A DNA stretch of 10,570 bases from Gammaproteobacteria bacterium (GCA_003695085.1 RFIV01000075.1:1-10570); one strand, 5' to 3'; counted from the stretch's first letter, positions 1-6,360 are shown. Translations and numbers: made by a program. Notes: generated from the sequence alone by a model not told the origin.

Positions 1-234
1 ATCCGGTACATTGAAAACAACCATGGCATTGTGGCGATACCCCAGCGCATGATGATTGACCACCAGACCCATGCGCTTGATGGTGCCGTCTGCGAGCCAT
101 TGTTGTGCTTGTGCCAGTACATCCGTTTCACTCGCGTCAAGCTGAGCGGCGAGGGCAGCCCACGGACGGTGAATACGAGGCAGGCCATGGCGCAACAGTC
201 CCTTGAGGCGCCTTTTTTGGTCCGGCGTTAACAT
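1..234 (-). CDS. nirL: Siroheme decarboxylase subunit, AhbB/NirL-like (partial, N-terminal 78 residues)
   Basis: This is the N-terminal part of an Lrp/AsnC-like siroheme decarboxylase subunit; the gene continues past the left window edge. NirD/L/G/H-type proteins remove two propionate carboxyls from siroheme in the cytoplasm during heme d1 synthesis. The 78 visible residues start MLTPDQKRRLKGLLRHGLPR, cover a winged-helix region, and end in the stretch KRMGLVVNHHALGYRHNAMV, which resembles the AhbB/NirL/NirH branch. The diagnostic C-terminal motif lies outside the window. The ATG at 234 overlaps the end of nirD by 7 nt (ATGTTAA) and has GGAGG about 8 nt upstream, supporting translational coupling. 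Calling it nirL rather than nirG or nirH rests on gene order (nirF-nirD-nirL in P. aeruginosa) and is less sure than the family. Confidence 0.8.
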   Translation of the reverse strand, partial: MLTPDQKRRLKGLLRHGLPRIHRPWAALAAQLDASETDVLAQAQQWLADGTIKRMGLVVNHHALGYRHNAMVVFNVPD

Positions 235-704
235 GGCTGAGCCTCCGTTTGGGGGTCCCAGTCGATGGGGAAGGCAAGATCAATGTGATACTGAGCGTCC
301 ATGGGCAGATCAAGCATGGGGGCTTCCGGAAACCGTGCCCGAATCTGATCTGTCACCCGCGTCAGCGACTCGGCATCCGAGGCGGTGGCGACGCACCACA
401 GGTTGAAGAAATGTTCGCGTTCGTAGTTATGGTTGATGCCCGGCTGCGCATTCAGCCAGGTAACGGCCTCTGCCACCCGTGAGGGCGCAATGGCCAGAGC
501 GACCAGTGTGCTGGCTCCGGCCTTGTGGTGGTTGAATACGGGGCCGGCGCGGGTAATGAGTCCCTCATCCAGCATGCTGTCCAGAGCCTGCATGACCTCG
601 GTTTCCGTAACGCCGAGCTCATGTGCCATGTCAGCCCATGGGGTCAGGCTCAGAGGCATATCCCGTTGATACTGGTCGATGAGTGGTCGGGCAAGACGGT
701 GCAT
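228..704 (-). CDS. nirD: Siroheme decarboxylase subunit NirD (AhbA-like)
   Basis: A 158-residue Lrp/AsnC-like protein of the NirD/AhbA branch. Together with NirL/G/H partners it converts siroheme to 12,18-didecarboxysiroheme in heme d1 biosynthesis. Residues about 8-55 form an AsnC-type helix-turn-helix-like region (PLSLTPWADMAHELGVTETE). Residues 93-103 carry the family signature NYEREHFFNLW, and the C-terminal half is the RAM-like ligand domain. Length matches the family, about 150-170 residues. The ATG at 704 is preceded by a good ribosome binding site (AGGAG about 8 nt upstream) that begins inside the nirF stop codon (TAGGAG); nirF ends 9 nt upstream. The HTH fold is inherited from regulators, but proteins of this group act as enzymes, so annotation as a transcription factor would be misleading. 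NirG is the main alternative name. Confidence 0.88.
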   Translation of the reverse strand: MHRLARPLIDQYQRDMPLSLTPWADMAHELGVTETEVMQALDSMLDEGLITRAGPVFNHHKAGASTLVALAIAPSRVAEAVTWLNAQPGINHNYEREHFFNLWCVATASDAESLTRVTDQIRARFPEAPMLDLPMDAQYHIDLAFPIDWDPQTEAQPC

Positions 705-713
705 CCTGTTCTC

Positions 714-1934
714 CTATAGCCCGATTCGATGGGCGCGCCAGGTAAAGAAAATGCCACTGGGCTTTTGTGCCTTCAGGCACCCGAGCTGCTGTCGGGTCTG
801 GGTGTCATAGCGGCAGACCTTGTCGTCGTCCCGCACACTGATCCACACCTCATCGCCCTTGGCCGTAAACTCCATGTGCAAAACTGTCTTGCCGGGCTTC
901 AGGGTCTCCAGCACTTTGCGTGTTTCGGTGTCTATGATCTGGACGGCGCTGTTGTCCGGATAGGCGAAATTCACCCACACATAACGCCCACCCGGTTGGC
1001 CCATGACAAACACCGGCTGGCTGTAGACGGGAATCCTGTCTTTCAGGGACCAGGTTTTCATGTCGATCACCAGAACCTCGTGGTGGCCGACGGCCGGTAC
1101 AAAGGCTTCATCTCCGACGACGGTCCAGCCTTCCAGGTGGGGCATCTTGTAGACCGGCAGCTTTTTCTCACCCTTGCCGTAGTCTGGCAGGATGCGGCGC
1201 ACACCTTTTTCCGGGTGCCAGAGGTCCAGCAGGCTCATGCCATCCTCTCCGAACAGGCCTGCGATGTAATAACGGCCATCGGGCGTCATCAGCGCGTCAT
1301 AGGGCATGCGGCCCCGGGTCGGGAAGCGCTGAACGCGGGGGGGAAGTTGGGAAGCATCGATTTTCCAGATCTCGTCTCCGTCCAGCAATGCCGCCATGAA
1401 CAGGTTGCCGGGTGCGTCGACCATGCCCACGGTCTTGGACGGATGGCCGGTAATGGCCTGGCTGTTGAGGTCCGCTACGAGCTTGAGGGTATCGGCATCA
1501 AACAGCTTGACGCCGCCGGGTTCGTAGTTGGATACGGCGATCAGTCGGCCATCGGCTGAAATGGCACCGCCAATGCTGTTGCCGCCCTGGATGACGCGTT
1601 TCACGATGGAGCCTTGAAGGAGGTCAAGCTTGGTGAGCCCGCCGTCACGCCCGAATACATAGGCGTAGCGCTCATCGGGGCTGAAGACAACGGATGCATG
1701 GGAGAGGTCGCCCAGGCCTTCCACACGCTTCAGTATGCGGGCAGGGCGTTGCTGTACGACCAGTACAGAGCCCGTGGCACGTTCAATGATAACACCCAGG
1801 TTTCCGGTGCCTCTGAGCGCATCAACGGATTCAGGTTGGCTGCTACTCAGGGTGGTACACCCGCTCACCACTGAAAGCGTGAGGGTCAGTGCGAGCAAGA
1901 TAAAAATGCTTTTGAGTGAATGAGTTGCGCGCAT
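714..1934 (-). CDS. nirF: Heme d1 biosynthesis protein NirF (periplasmic lipoprotein)
   Basis: A 406-residue protein homologous to the eight-bladed d1-type beta-propeller of NirS. NirF is required for heme d1 formation and acts on the periplasmic side; its exact step is debated in the literature. The N-terminus has a lipoprotein signal: hydrophobic residues 9-22 and a lipobox V-S-G-C with the lipidated Cys at 26. The +2 residue is Thr, which does not signal inner-membrane retention. Propeller blades show repeated strand patterns such as VVFSPDERYAYVFGRDGGL, and the block GDEAFVPAVGHHEVLVIDMK is typical of NirF. There is no CXXCH motif, which separates it from NirS and NirN. The ATG overlaps the nirC stop codon by one base (TAATG), so the two genes are translationally coupled. 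A start further upstream would lie in nirC. Confidence 0.93.
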   Translation of the reverse strand: MRATHSLKSIFILLALTLTLSVVSGCTTLSSSQPESVDALRGTGNLGVIIERATGSVLVVQQRPARILKRVEGLGDLSHASVVFSPDERYAYVFGRDGGLTKLDLLQGSIVKRVIQGGNSIGGAISADGRLIAVSNYEPGGVKLFDADTLKLVADLNSQAITGHPSKTVGMVDAPGNLFMAALLDGDEIWKIDASQLPPRVQRFPTRGRMPYDALMTPDGRYYIAGLFGEDGMSLLDLWHPEKGVRRILPDYGKGEKKLPVYKMPHLEGWTVVGDEAFVPAVGHHEVLVIDMKTWSLKDRIPVYSQPVFVMGQPGGRYVWVNFAYPDNSAVQIIDTETRKVLETLKPGKTVLHMEFTAKGDEVWISVRDDDKVCRYDTQTRQQLGCLKAQKPSGIFFTWRAHRIGL

Positions 1935-2254
1935 TATTTCACTCCTTCCTTAAGTTGCCTGGCCAGCCATTCCGCTTCTTCATTCGTCAACAAGGGCCGC
2001 CAGGGTGGCATGGCTGTATTGGGACGCCCGTCGAGAATGGTGCGTGTTATGAATTCGAGCGGTTTGTCGCGCAGGGCTTCAGGTGTCAGGGCGGGACCCA
2101 GCCCCCCCTTGAGCGTCATGCCGTGGCAGGAGCCACAGTCCTGTCTGAGAGTATCGATGAGGACTTGCGCCCGCTCGGCTGTCAAGGCATTGGCAGCCGA
2201 GGAGGACGCAAGCAGTGCGACATAAAAAACGGTTGAAAGGATAGGTACTTTCAT
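1934..2254 (-). CDS. nirC: Small periplasmic cytochrome c NirC (cytochrome c55x)
   Basis: A 106-residue mono-heme class I cytochrome c. Residues 1-23 form a Sec signal peptide (MKVPILSTVFYVALLASSSA, probable cleavage after ANA). The heme motif is CGSCH at 40-44, and the likely axial Met is 82 in AMPPW. NirC homologues are reported as electron donors to NirS or as helpers in heme d1 maturation. Position between nirS and nirF is the usual one. The start codon lies 84 nt after the nirS stop. The ribosome binding site is poor (only CGGG-like bases in the 15 nt before ATG), so nirC and the genes behind it may be translated far less than nirS. This fits the low demand for assembly proteins, but is an inference. 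Confidence 0.92.
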   Translation of the reverse strand: MKVPILSTVFYVALLASSSAANALTAERAQVLIDTLRQDCGSCHGMTLKGGLGPALTPEALRDKPLEFITRTILDGRPNTAMPPWRPLLTNEEAEWLARQLKEGVK

Positions 2255-2291
2255 CGTCTGGCCCGGAGTTATGTTTATCGTTTTCGTTATC

Positions 2292-2307
2292 GGCGCGTCC
2301 CTGCGCC
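2292..2307 (-). other. Small hairpin in the nirS-nirC gap
   Basis: In the nirS-nirC spacer the transcript can fold GGCGC-AGGGAC-GCGCC, a 5-bp all-GC stem with a 6-nt loop. No U-run follows, so it is not a complete intrinsic terminator. It could weaken readthrough or stop 3' exonucleases and so lower nirC-nirL expression relative to nirS. The stem is short and may be chance. Confidence 0.3.
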
Positions 2308-2323
2308 ATCTGTTATCCGTGTT

Positions 2324-2341
2324 TGTGTATCATGTGTATCA
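2324..2341. repeat. Perfect 9-bp tandem duplication across the nirS stop codon
   Basis: Two exact copies of TGTGTATCA (TGATACACA in the nirS reading direction) stand head to tail. The first copy contains the nirS TGA stop; the second places another TGA in frame 9 nt downstream. The duplication therefore gives nirS two in-frame stops. This is seen directly; no binding protein is known to me for this motif. Confidence 0.6.
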
Positions 2342-4063
2342 ATAGATATCGTGCATGGTGTTGTAGACGTTGAACTTGCCGGTCGGTGTGATCAGGCGCT
2401 TGTCCTTGATCACCTTCTTCAGCTTCAGCGTCTTGTCATCCACGATTACAATGGCGGACTCCTTGTCTTTTGCACTCCAGACAGAGAACCAGACTTCATT
2501 GCCTGCCTGGTTGAACTCGGGTTGTACCACCCTTTGGGCACCACCATCGTCAGGCAACCCCGCCCACTCGGCGATGGGGAGTTGTTTGAATCCCTTGTCG
2601 AGGTTCTTGAGATCAAAGACTGCCACGGACTGATGCAGGCTCTCATCCGGGTTGAGGGGTGTATCCACATACAGGTGGTTGGAATTGGGGTGAGTCTTGA
2701 TGAACAGAGATCCACCGCCCGGCCCCTGAAGTGTGCGCACAACCTTCCAAGCGTATTGAGCATGCCCTTTTGGATCGGTACCGATCAGCGAGATGCTATT
2801 GTCACCAAGACCACTGGTTGCCCAAACCGGGCCAAATTTGGGGTCAACAAAGTTGGCACCACGTCCCGGGTGCGGAATTTTCCCAACCTCTATCAACTTC
2901 ACAAGCTTGTCGGTCTTGGAGTCGATGACCGCAATCTTGTTGGACTTGTTTGCCGCCGTCAGGAAGTAGCGGTGGGTGCTGTCCCAGCCACCGTCGTGGA
3001 GGAAGCGCGCCGCGCCGATGGTGGTGACCTTGAGGTTGTCGATATCCTCGTAGTTGACCATCAGCACCTTGCCGGTTTCCTTGACGTTGACGATGAACTC
3101 GGGACGCTCGTGAGAGGCCACAATGGCCGCAACACGCGGTTCAGGATGGTATTCCTGGGTGTCCACAGTCATGCCGCGTGTGGACACAATCTTCAGGGGT
3201 TCAAGTGTTTTGCCATCCATGATCACGTACTGGGGCGGCCAGTAGGAACCGGCAATAGCGTACTTGTCTTCCCAGCCCTTGTACTTGGACGTTTCTACAG
3301 AACGGGCTTCCAGACCGATCTTGATGGTGGCGACGGTAGCGGGCTCTTCCATCCACAGGTCAATCATGTTCAGCAGGGCGTCGCGGCCTACGGTGAAGAG
3401 GTAACGCCCGGAAGCGGAGAGACGGGAAATGTGCACCGCATAGCCGGTATCGATAATCTTGACGATCTTCTTGCTGTCACCATCGATCAGCGCCACCTTG
3501 CCCGCGTCACGCAGCGTGACGGAGAACAGGTTTTTCAGATTGAGATCGTTCATCTGCTTCTTCGGGCGCTTCTCGGGCGGTACCAGCACTTTCCACGTGG
3601 CCTTCATTTCCTTCATGCCAAACTCGGGCGGTTTCGGTGGTTCGTGCTGGATGTACCGGGCCATCAGGTCAATCTGCTGCTCGGTCAGCTCACCCGATGT
3701 GCCCCAGTTGGGCATACCCGCCGGTGAGCCATAAGTAATAAAGGCTTTCAGGTAGTCGGTGCCACGTTTTTGCGTAATATCCGGGGTCAGAGGTTTACCG
3801 GTTGCCCCTTTGCGGAGGACGCCGTGACAGCCGGCACAGCGCTCGAAATAAATCTGCCGTGCTTGTTCAAACTCGGACACACTCATGTCCGGAGCACCGG
3901 GTGACTTGACGATCTGGGCACCTTCACCGGACATGGCCAGTGGGGCGGCTTCATAGTCGGAATCCTTTTTGTGGCCTTCTTGAGCAAATGTTCCGCCACT
4001 GAGGACGAAAGCGGAAGCAGCCACAGCCAGGGTCAGAGGTTTCAGGGCTAGACGAAATTTCAT
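2339..4063 (-). CDS. nirS: Cytochrome cd1 nitrite reductase NirS
   Basis: This is the periplasmic respiratory nitrite reductase that reduces nitrite to NO, the defining step of denitrification. Protein of 574 residues: signal peptide 1-27 (cleavage after GGTFA), cytochrome c domain with CAGCH at 76-80 and a probable axial Met117 (GMPNW), then the d1 propeller. By alignment from memory to Paracoccus NirS, His211 (YAVHISRLSASGRY) is the proximal d1 ligand, and His356 (LHDGGW) and His398 (PHPGRG) are the two catalytic histidines. The C-terminus NVYNTMHDIY is typical. The start chosen is the ATG at 4063, with AAGGAG about 9 nt upstream and a clean signal peptide following. An in-frame GTG at 4090 would add nine residues containing the ribosome binding site and is rejected. 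An FNR/DNR box lies upstream. All key residues are present, so the enzyme should be active. Confidence 0.98.
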   Translation of the reverse strand: MKFRLALKPLTLAVAASAFVLSGGTFAQEGHKKDSDYEAAPLAMSGEGAQIVKSPGAPDMSVSEFEQARQIYFERCAGCHGVLRKGATGKPLTPDITQKRGTDYLKAFITYGSPAGMPNWGTSGELTEQQIDLMARYIQHEPPKPPEFGMKEMKATWKVLVPPEKRPKKQMNDLNLKNLFSVTLRDAGKVALIDGDSKKIVKIIDTGYAVHISRLSASGRYLFTVGRDALLNMIDLWMEEPATVATIKIGLEARSVETSKYKGWEDKYAIAGSYWPPQYVIMDGKTLEPLKIVSTRGMTVDTQEYHPEPRVAAIVASHERPEFIVNVKETGKVLMVNYEDIDNLKVTTIGAARFLHDGGWDSTHRYFLTAANKSNKIAVIDSKTDKLVKLIEVGKIPHPGRGANFVDPKFGPVWATSGLGDNSISLIGTDPKGHAQYAWKVVRTLQGPGGGSLFIKTHPNSNHLYVDTPLNPDESLHQSVAVFDLKNLDKGFKQLPIAEWAGLPDDGGAQRVVQPEFNQAGNEVWFSVWSAKDKESAIVIVDDKTLKLKKVIKDKRLITPTGKFNVYNTMHDIY

Positions 4064-4094
4064 TTCGTGCGTCTCCTTGTTATGTCGCACGTTG

Positions 4095-4100
4095 AATATC
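4095..4100 (-). promoter_or_regulatory. Predicted -10 element of the nirS promoter
   Basis: GATATT on the minus strand matches TATAAT at four of six positions. A start site about 6 nt downstream (near 4089) would place the FNR/DNR box centre about 41.5 bp upstream and give a leader of roughly 26 nt ahead of the nirS ATG. The position is inferred from geometry; the hexamer itself is weak. Confidence 0.45.
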
Positions 4101-4123
4101 GCCCGTCAGGTGGTGTGTCGACC

Positions 4124-4137
4124 TTGATCTAAATCAG
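4124..4137 (-). promoter_or_regulatory. FNR/DNR-type binding site upstream of nirS
   Basis: On the minus strand this reads CTGAT-TTAG-ATCAA, nine of ten matches to the FNR/ANR/DNR consensus TTGAT-N4-ATCAA. Its centre (about 4130.5) is near -41.5 relative to a plausible nirS start site, the class II activator position used at nirS promoters in pseudomonads. It implies induction by low oxygen and/or NO through an FNR/DNR-family regulator, which is not encoded in this window. Confidence 0.8.
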
Positions 4138-4168
4138 GTGAAAAAATGATCCGTGCGCAAGAGGAGGG

Positions 4169-4537
4169 CTATAACCCCTTGGCTGCAAGCGCTTTGGCCA
4201 GTGTGTAAAGGCCGATAATTACGAAGGAGGTATGAAAGATGGCGAGGAAGGACAGGGTGGCGAACCAGAAATGTGGCGTCAGGCCCAGCTGAAGATAGTA
4301 GAAGTACGTCATGCCTGACAGAAGCGCTGGCGCAAGCAGGCTACCCCAGGCGGTAAAGAGCAGATGGCTTCGTAATGCAGGGGACGCGCCTTTCATGTAC
4401 TTGAGTGCAGTGGCAACACAGTAAAGGGTGCCGATCAGCGGCAGTGCCAGCAGGTTGATCAGATAGGCGCCCTCTGCGAGCACCGCCAGGCGGCGCTCGC
4501 TTGCGTCCATTTCCGGATGTCTATTCAAAGTGGGCAT
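4169..4537 (-). CDS. Uncharacterised three-helix membrane protein between nirQ and nirS
   Basis: A 122-residue integral membrane protein that I do not recognise. Hydrophobic helices lie at about residues 20-45, 57-82 and 90-115, with a polar head (MPTLNRHPEMDASERRLAVL) and a short basic tail (LAAKGL). No metal-binding motif or cysteine cluster is evident. It overlaps the end of nirQ by 17 nt if the ATG at 4537 is used; an alternative ATG at 4510 begins 10 nt after the nirQ stop. Neither has a strong ribosome binding site, so the start is uncertain. Co-transcription with nirQ is likely. In P. aeruginosa nirQ is followed by nirO and nirP, which encode membrane proteins; this gene holds a comparable place but I see no clear sequence kinship. 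A role near nitrite or NO reductase assembly is inferred from position only. Confidence 0.75.
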   Translation of the reverse strand: MPTLNRHPEMDASERRLAVLAEGAYLINLLALPLIGTLYCVATALKYMKGASPALRSHLLFTAWGSLLAPALLSGMTYFYYLQLGLTPHFWFATLSFLAIFHTSFVIIGLYTLAKALAAKGL

Positions 4538-5300
4538 CGATCAGATCCCGAATCGCTTGCAGGGTGTCCGGATCATCTGTGAGTGGTTCTGCAATCGTAG
4601 CATAGCAGGCTTCACGCGTGGGAACACCCGAGTGGATCAGGCGGGCGGCATAGATCAACAACCGCGTGGAAGCGGCCTCTTCCAGGTCGTGCCCCTTCAG
4701 ATTGCGCAGGGCATTCGCCAGCCCGACAAGCTTCTCCGCGGTGCCCCGATCAACGTCCGACTCGTGCACCACGATGGACGTTTCGATCTCTGGCTTCGGA
4801 TACGAGAAGGACAGGGCGACAAACCGTTGCCGGGTGCTGGGTTTCATGCCCTTCAGAATGTTCTGGTAGCCGGGATTGTAGGATACCACCAGCATGAACC
4901 CTGGCGCGGCCTCGATCTGTTCGCCGGTTCGCTCGATGGGCAGTATTCTCCGGTCATCGGCCAGGGGATGGATGACGACAGTCGTATCCTTTCGGGCTTC
5001 GATGATTTCGTCCAGATAGCAGATGGCCCCTTCTCGTACAGCCCGTGTGAGGGGCCCGTCCTGCCAGTAGGTGCCCTCGGCACCGATCAGATGTCGCCCC
5101 ACGAGATCCGACGCACTGAGGTCATCATGACAGGCGACCGTATGCACATTGCGTTTGAGGCGGGCGGCCATGTATTCGACAAATCGTGTTTTGCCACAGC
5201 CGGTCGGCCCCTTGATGAGAACGGGCAGGTTATGGCGTGCAGCATGCTCGAACAGTTCAACCTCATTACCCTGAGGCACGTAGAAGGGAGTGTCTGTCAA
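4521..5300 (-). CDS. nirQ: NirQ/NorQ/CbbQ-type MoxR AAA ATPase
   Basis: A 259-residue cytoplasmic AAA+ ATPase of the MoxR group, NirQ/NorQ/CbbQ branch. Relatives work with a von Willebrand-type partner (NorD/CbbO) to activate metalloenzymes, here probably NO reductase or nitrite reductase. Visible motifs: Walker A GPTGCGKT at 31-38, Walker B CYLDE at 94-98, sensor-1-like SYNPGYQ at 140-146, an arginine-finger region STRQRF around 155-160, and a C-terminal CbbQ-type domain with STRLLIYAARLI. Length is normal for NirQ. The start codon is TTG at 5300, supported by a strong GTGGAGG site with 7-nt spacing; the next in-frame Met lies beyond Walker A and cannot be the start. No norD, norC or norB is present in the window. 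An FNR/DNR box is upstream. Confidence 0.93.
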   Translation of the reverse strand: MTDTPFYVPQGNEVELFEHAARHNLPVLIKGPTGCGKTRFVEYMAARLKRNVHTVACHDDLSASDLVGRHLIGAEGTYWQDGPLTRAVREGAICYLDEIIEARKDTTVVIHPLADDRRILPIERTGEQIEAAPGFMLVVSYNPGYQNILKGMKPSTRQRFVALSFSYPKPEIETSIVVHESDVDRGTAEKLVGLANALRNLKGHDLEEAASTRLLIYAARLIHSGVPTREACYATIAEPLTDDPDTLQAIRDLIDAHFE

Positions 5301-5332
5301 GGTGTGGCCTCCACTGGTGATTTTTCTTCAAC

Positions 5333-5338
5333 CCTATA
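5333..5338 (-). promoter_or_regulatory. Predicted -10 element of the nirQ promoter
   Basis: TATAGG on the minus strand resembles TATAAT. Transcription would start near 5326, about 40 bp from the centre of the FNR/DNR box and about 25 nt before the TTG start codon. The complementary strand of the same patch reads TATAGAAT, so it might also serve a rightward promoter. Confidence 0.45.
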
Positions 5339-5358
5339 GAATGGGGGCCGCACTCACA

Positions 5359-5372
5359 TTGATGAAGATCAT
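5359..5372. promoter_or_regulatory. FNR/DNR-type binding site between nirQ and the lipoprotein-SCO operon
   Basis: TTGAT-GAAG-ATCAT matches the FNR/DNR consensus TTGAT-N4-ATCAA at nine of ten positions. It fits class II activation of nirQ (leftward). On the other side it ends only 5 bp before the ATG of the lipoprotein gene at 5378 and covers its ribosome-binding region, where a bound regulator would block rather than activate transcription. Confidence 0.75.
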
Positions 5373-5377
5373 TCCGT

Positions 5378-5752
5378 ATGAAACATCTTACCCGTTGGCT
5401 TGGTTTTTGTCTGATGGCCCTTGCTGTGTACGGATGTGGCAACGAAAGGGTGGTCGTGGAATGCCGGCTCGGAGATACGTGTCAGGCCGGGGACCAGACC
5501 TTTGTTGTCACGTACAAGGCCGGGACTCAGCATGACTTTACGCTGCAGGTGGAAGGTGACGGTGTGCGGCTTGAGAAAGCTGATATTGTGGGTGTGAACA
5601 TGGAGATGGGGGTGTTTCCCCTGTTTGTGGAACACAAGGGTGCCCGCGTTCACGTCAAGGGCATCACGCCGGTCTGCACCCTGGGAGATGCCATGCGATG
5701 GAAGGTGCGGCTGTACACCCCCAGTCACAGAATTGAGGTGAGCCTGCCATGA
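5378..5752 (+). CDS. Small lipoprotein with cysteine/methionine motifs, partner of SCO protein
   Basis: A 124-residue predicted lipoprotein of unknown family. Residues 1-19 are a lipoprotein signal (MKHLTRWLGFCLMALAVYGC) with the lipidated Cys at 20. The mature part is short and rich in beta-strand-like sequence. It contains a motif CxLGDx(C/M) twice, at 29-35 and 100-106, and a Met-x-Met at 75-77 (NMEMG). These soft sulfur ligands, together with a 4-nt overlap (ATGA) with a SCO1-family gene, suggest copper binding or delivery at the outer face of the cell membrane. The layout recalls YtkA/FixH-like and other small copper chaperones, but I cannot assign it to one. The ribosome binding site is weak. 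The FNR/DNR box directly upstream may repress it. Function is inferred. Confidence 0.85.
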   Translation: MKHLTRWLGFCLMALAVYGCGNERVVVECRLGDTCQAGDQTFVVTYKAGTQHDFTLQVEGDGVRLEKADIVGVNMEMGVFPLFVEHKGARVHVKGITPVCTLGDAMRWKVRLYTPSHRIEVSLP

Positions 5753-6336
5753 AAGATCTTTTCAGGAACCCCGTTTTCGCTCTGGTCGCACTGGTGATAC
5801 TGGCTGTTCTGGGAACCGCCCTTTATCGGATAAATCAGCCTCCGGGCCTGCCCGAATTGCTCAAGGGCCCCGAACGTGTGACCACAACAGCGGGTGAGAT
5901 TCCGCTGAAGGACTTGTTCGGGCCGGTGACCGTGGTCTTTTTCGGTTTCACCAATTGCCCGGATGTATGTCCGACGACGCTGTCTGTCGTTTCGCGCGCG
6001 TACAAGCAGTTGCCGGATGAGCAGCAGGCAAACCTGCGGGTGTTGTTTGTTACACTGGATCCTGAGCGTGATACGCTTGAGGCCATGAAGCCCTATGTTG
6101 ATTTCTTCGGTGACCGGGTACAGGGCGTTGTTCTGCCTCCGGAGCATCTTTCCCGATGGGTCAAGACCTTCAGAATATTTTATGAAAAAGTGGATCTGCC
6201 GGATTCGGAAATGGGCTACACCATCAATCATACGGCGGCTTTCTTCATTGTCAGGGACGGGCAGTGGCCCGCTTCGGTCATGACCTCGCATGATGTGCCT
6301 GCGGTTACCCAGGCGCTTGCCCGGGCCTTCGAGTGA
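5749..6336 (+). CDS. SCO1/SenC/PrrC family copper chaperone or thiol-disulfide protein
   Basis: A 195-residue membrane-anchored thioredoxin-fold protein. Residues 9-26 form one N-terminal helix (FALVALVILAVLGTALY), leaving the domain in the periplasm. The copper ligands of the SCO family are all present: CPDVC at 70-74 within FTNCPDVCPTT, and His161 in INHTAAFF. DPERDT at 104-109 is also typical. SCO proteins deliver copper to, or reduce, the CuA site of cytochrome c oxidase, and related proteins act on nitrous oxide reductase. The start ATG overlaps the stop codon of the upstream lipoprotein gene, so the two are made together. Length fits the family. No oxidase or nos genes are visible, so the client enzyme cannot be named. 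Confidence 0.93.
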   Translation: MKDLFRNPVFALVALVILAVLGTALYRINQPPGLPELLKGPERVTTTAGEIPLKDLFGPVTVVFFGFTNCPDVCPTTLSVVSRAYKQLPDEQQANLRVLFVTLDPERDTLEAMKPYVDFFGDRVQGVVLPPEHLSRWVKTFRIFYEKVDLPDSEMGYTINHTAAFFIVRDGQWPASVMTSHDVPAVTQALARAFE

Positions 6337-6360
6337 TTGTGCCCGGAATGTCAAATAGTG

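Noticed and set aside
729..1559. Open frame of 276 codons antisense to nirF
   Set aside because: Shadow of the nirF codon pattern; the nirF frame has a lipobox and conserved blocks, this one has no recognisable features.
2351..3727. Long open frame of 458 codons on the plus strand, antisense to nirS
   Set aside because: It is a mirror frame of nirS, a very clearly conserved gene; the translation resembles no protein I know and no ribosome binding site precedes it.
4064..4090. GTG start at 4090 for nirS, adding nine residues
   Set aside because: The extra codons include the AAGGAG ribosome binding site, lie almost at the predicted transcription start, and would disturb the signal peptide.
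4530..5339. Plus-strand open frame of 269 codons antisense to nirQ
   Set aside because: The opposite frame has Walker A and B motifs of a MoxR ATPase; this frame is its shadow.
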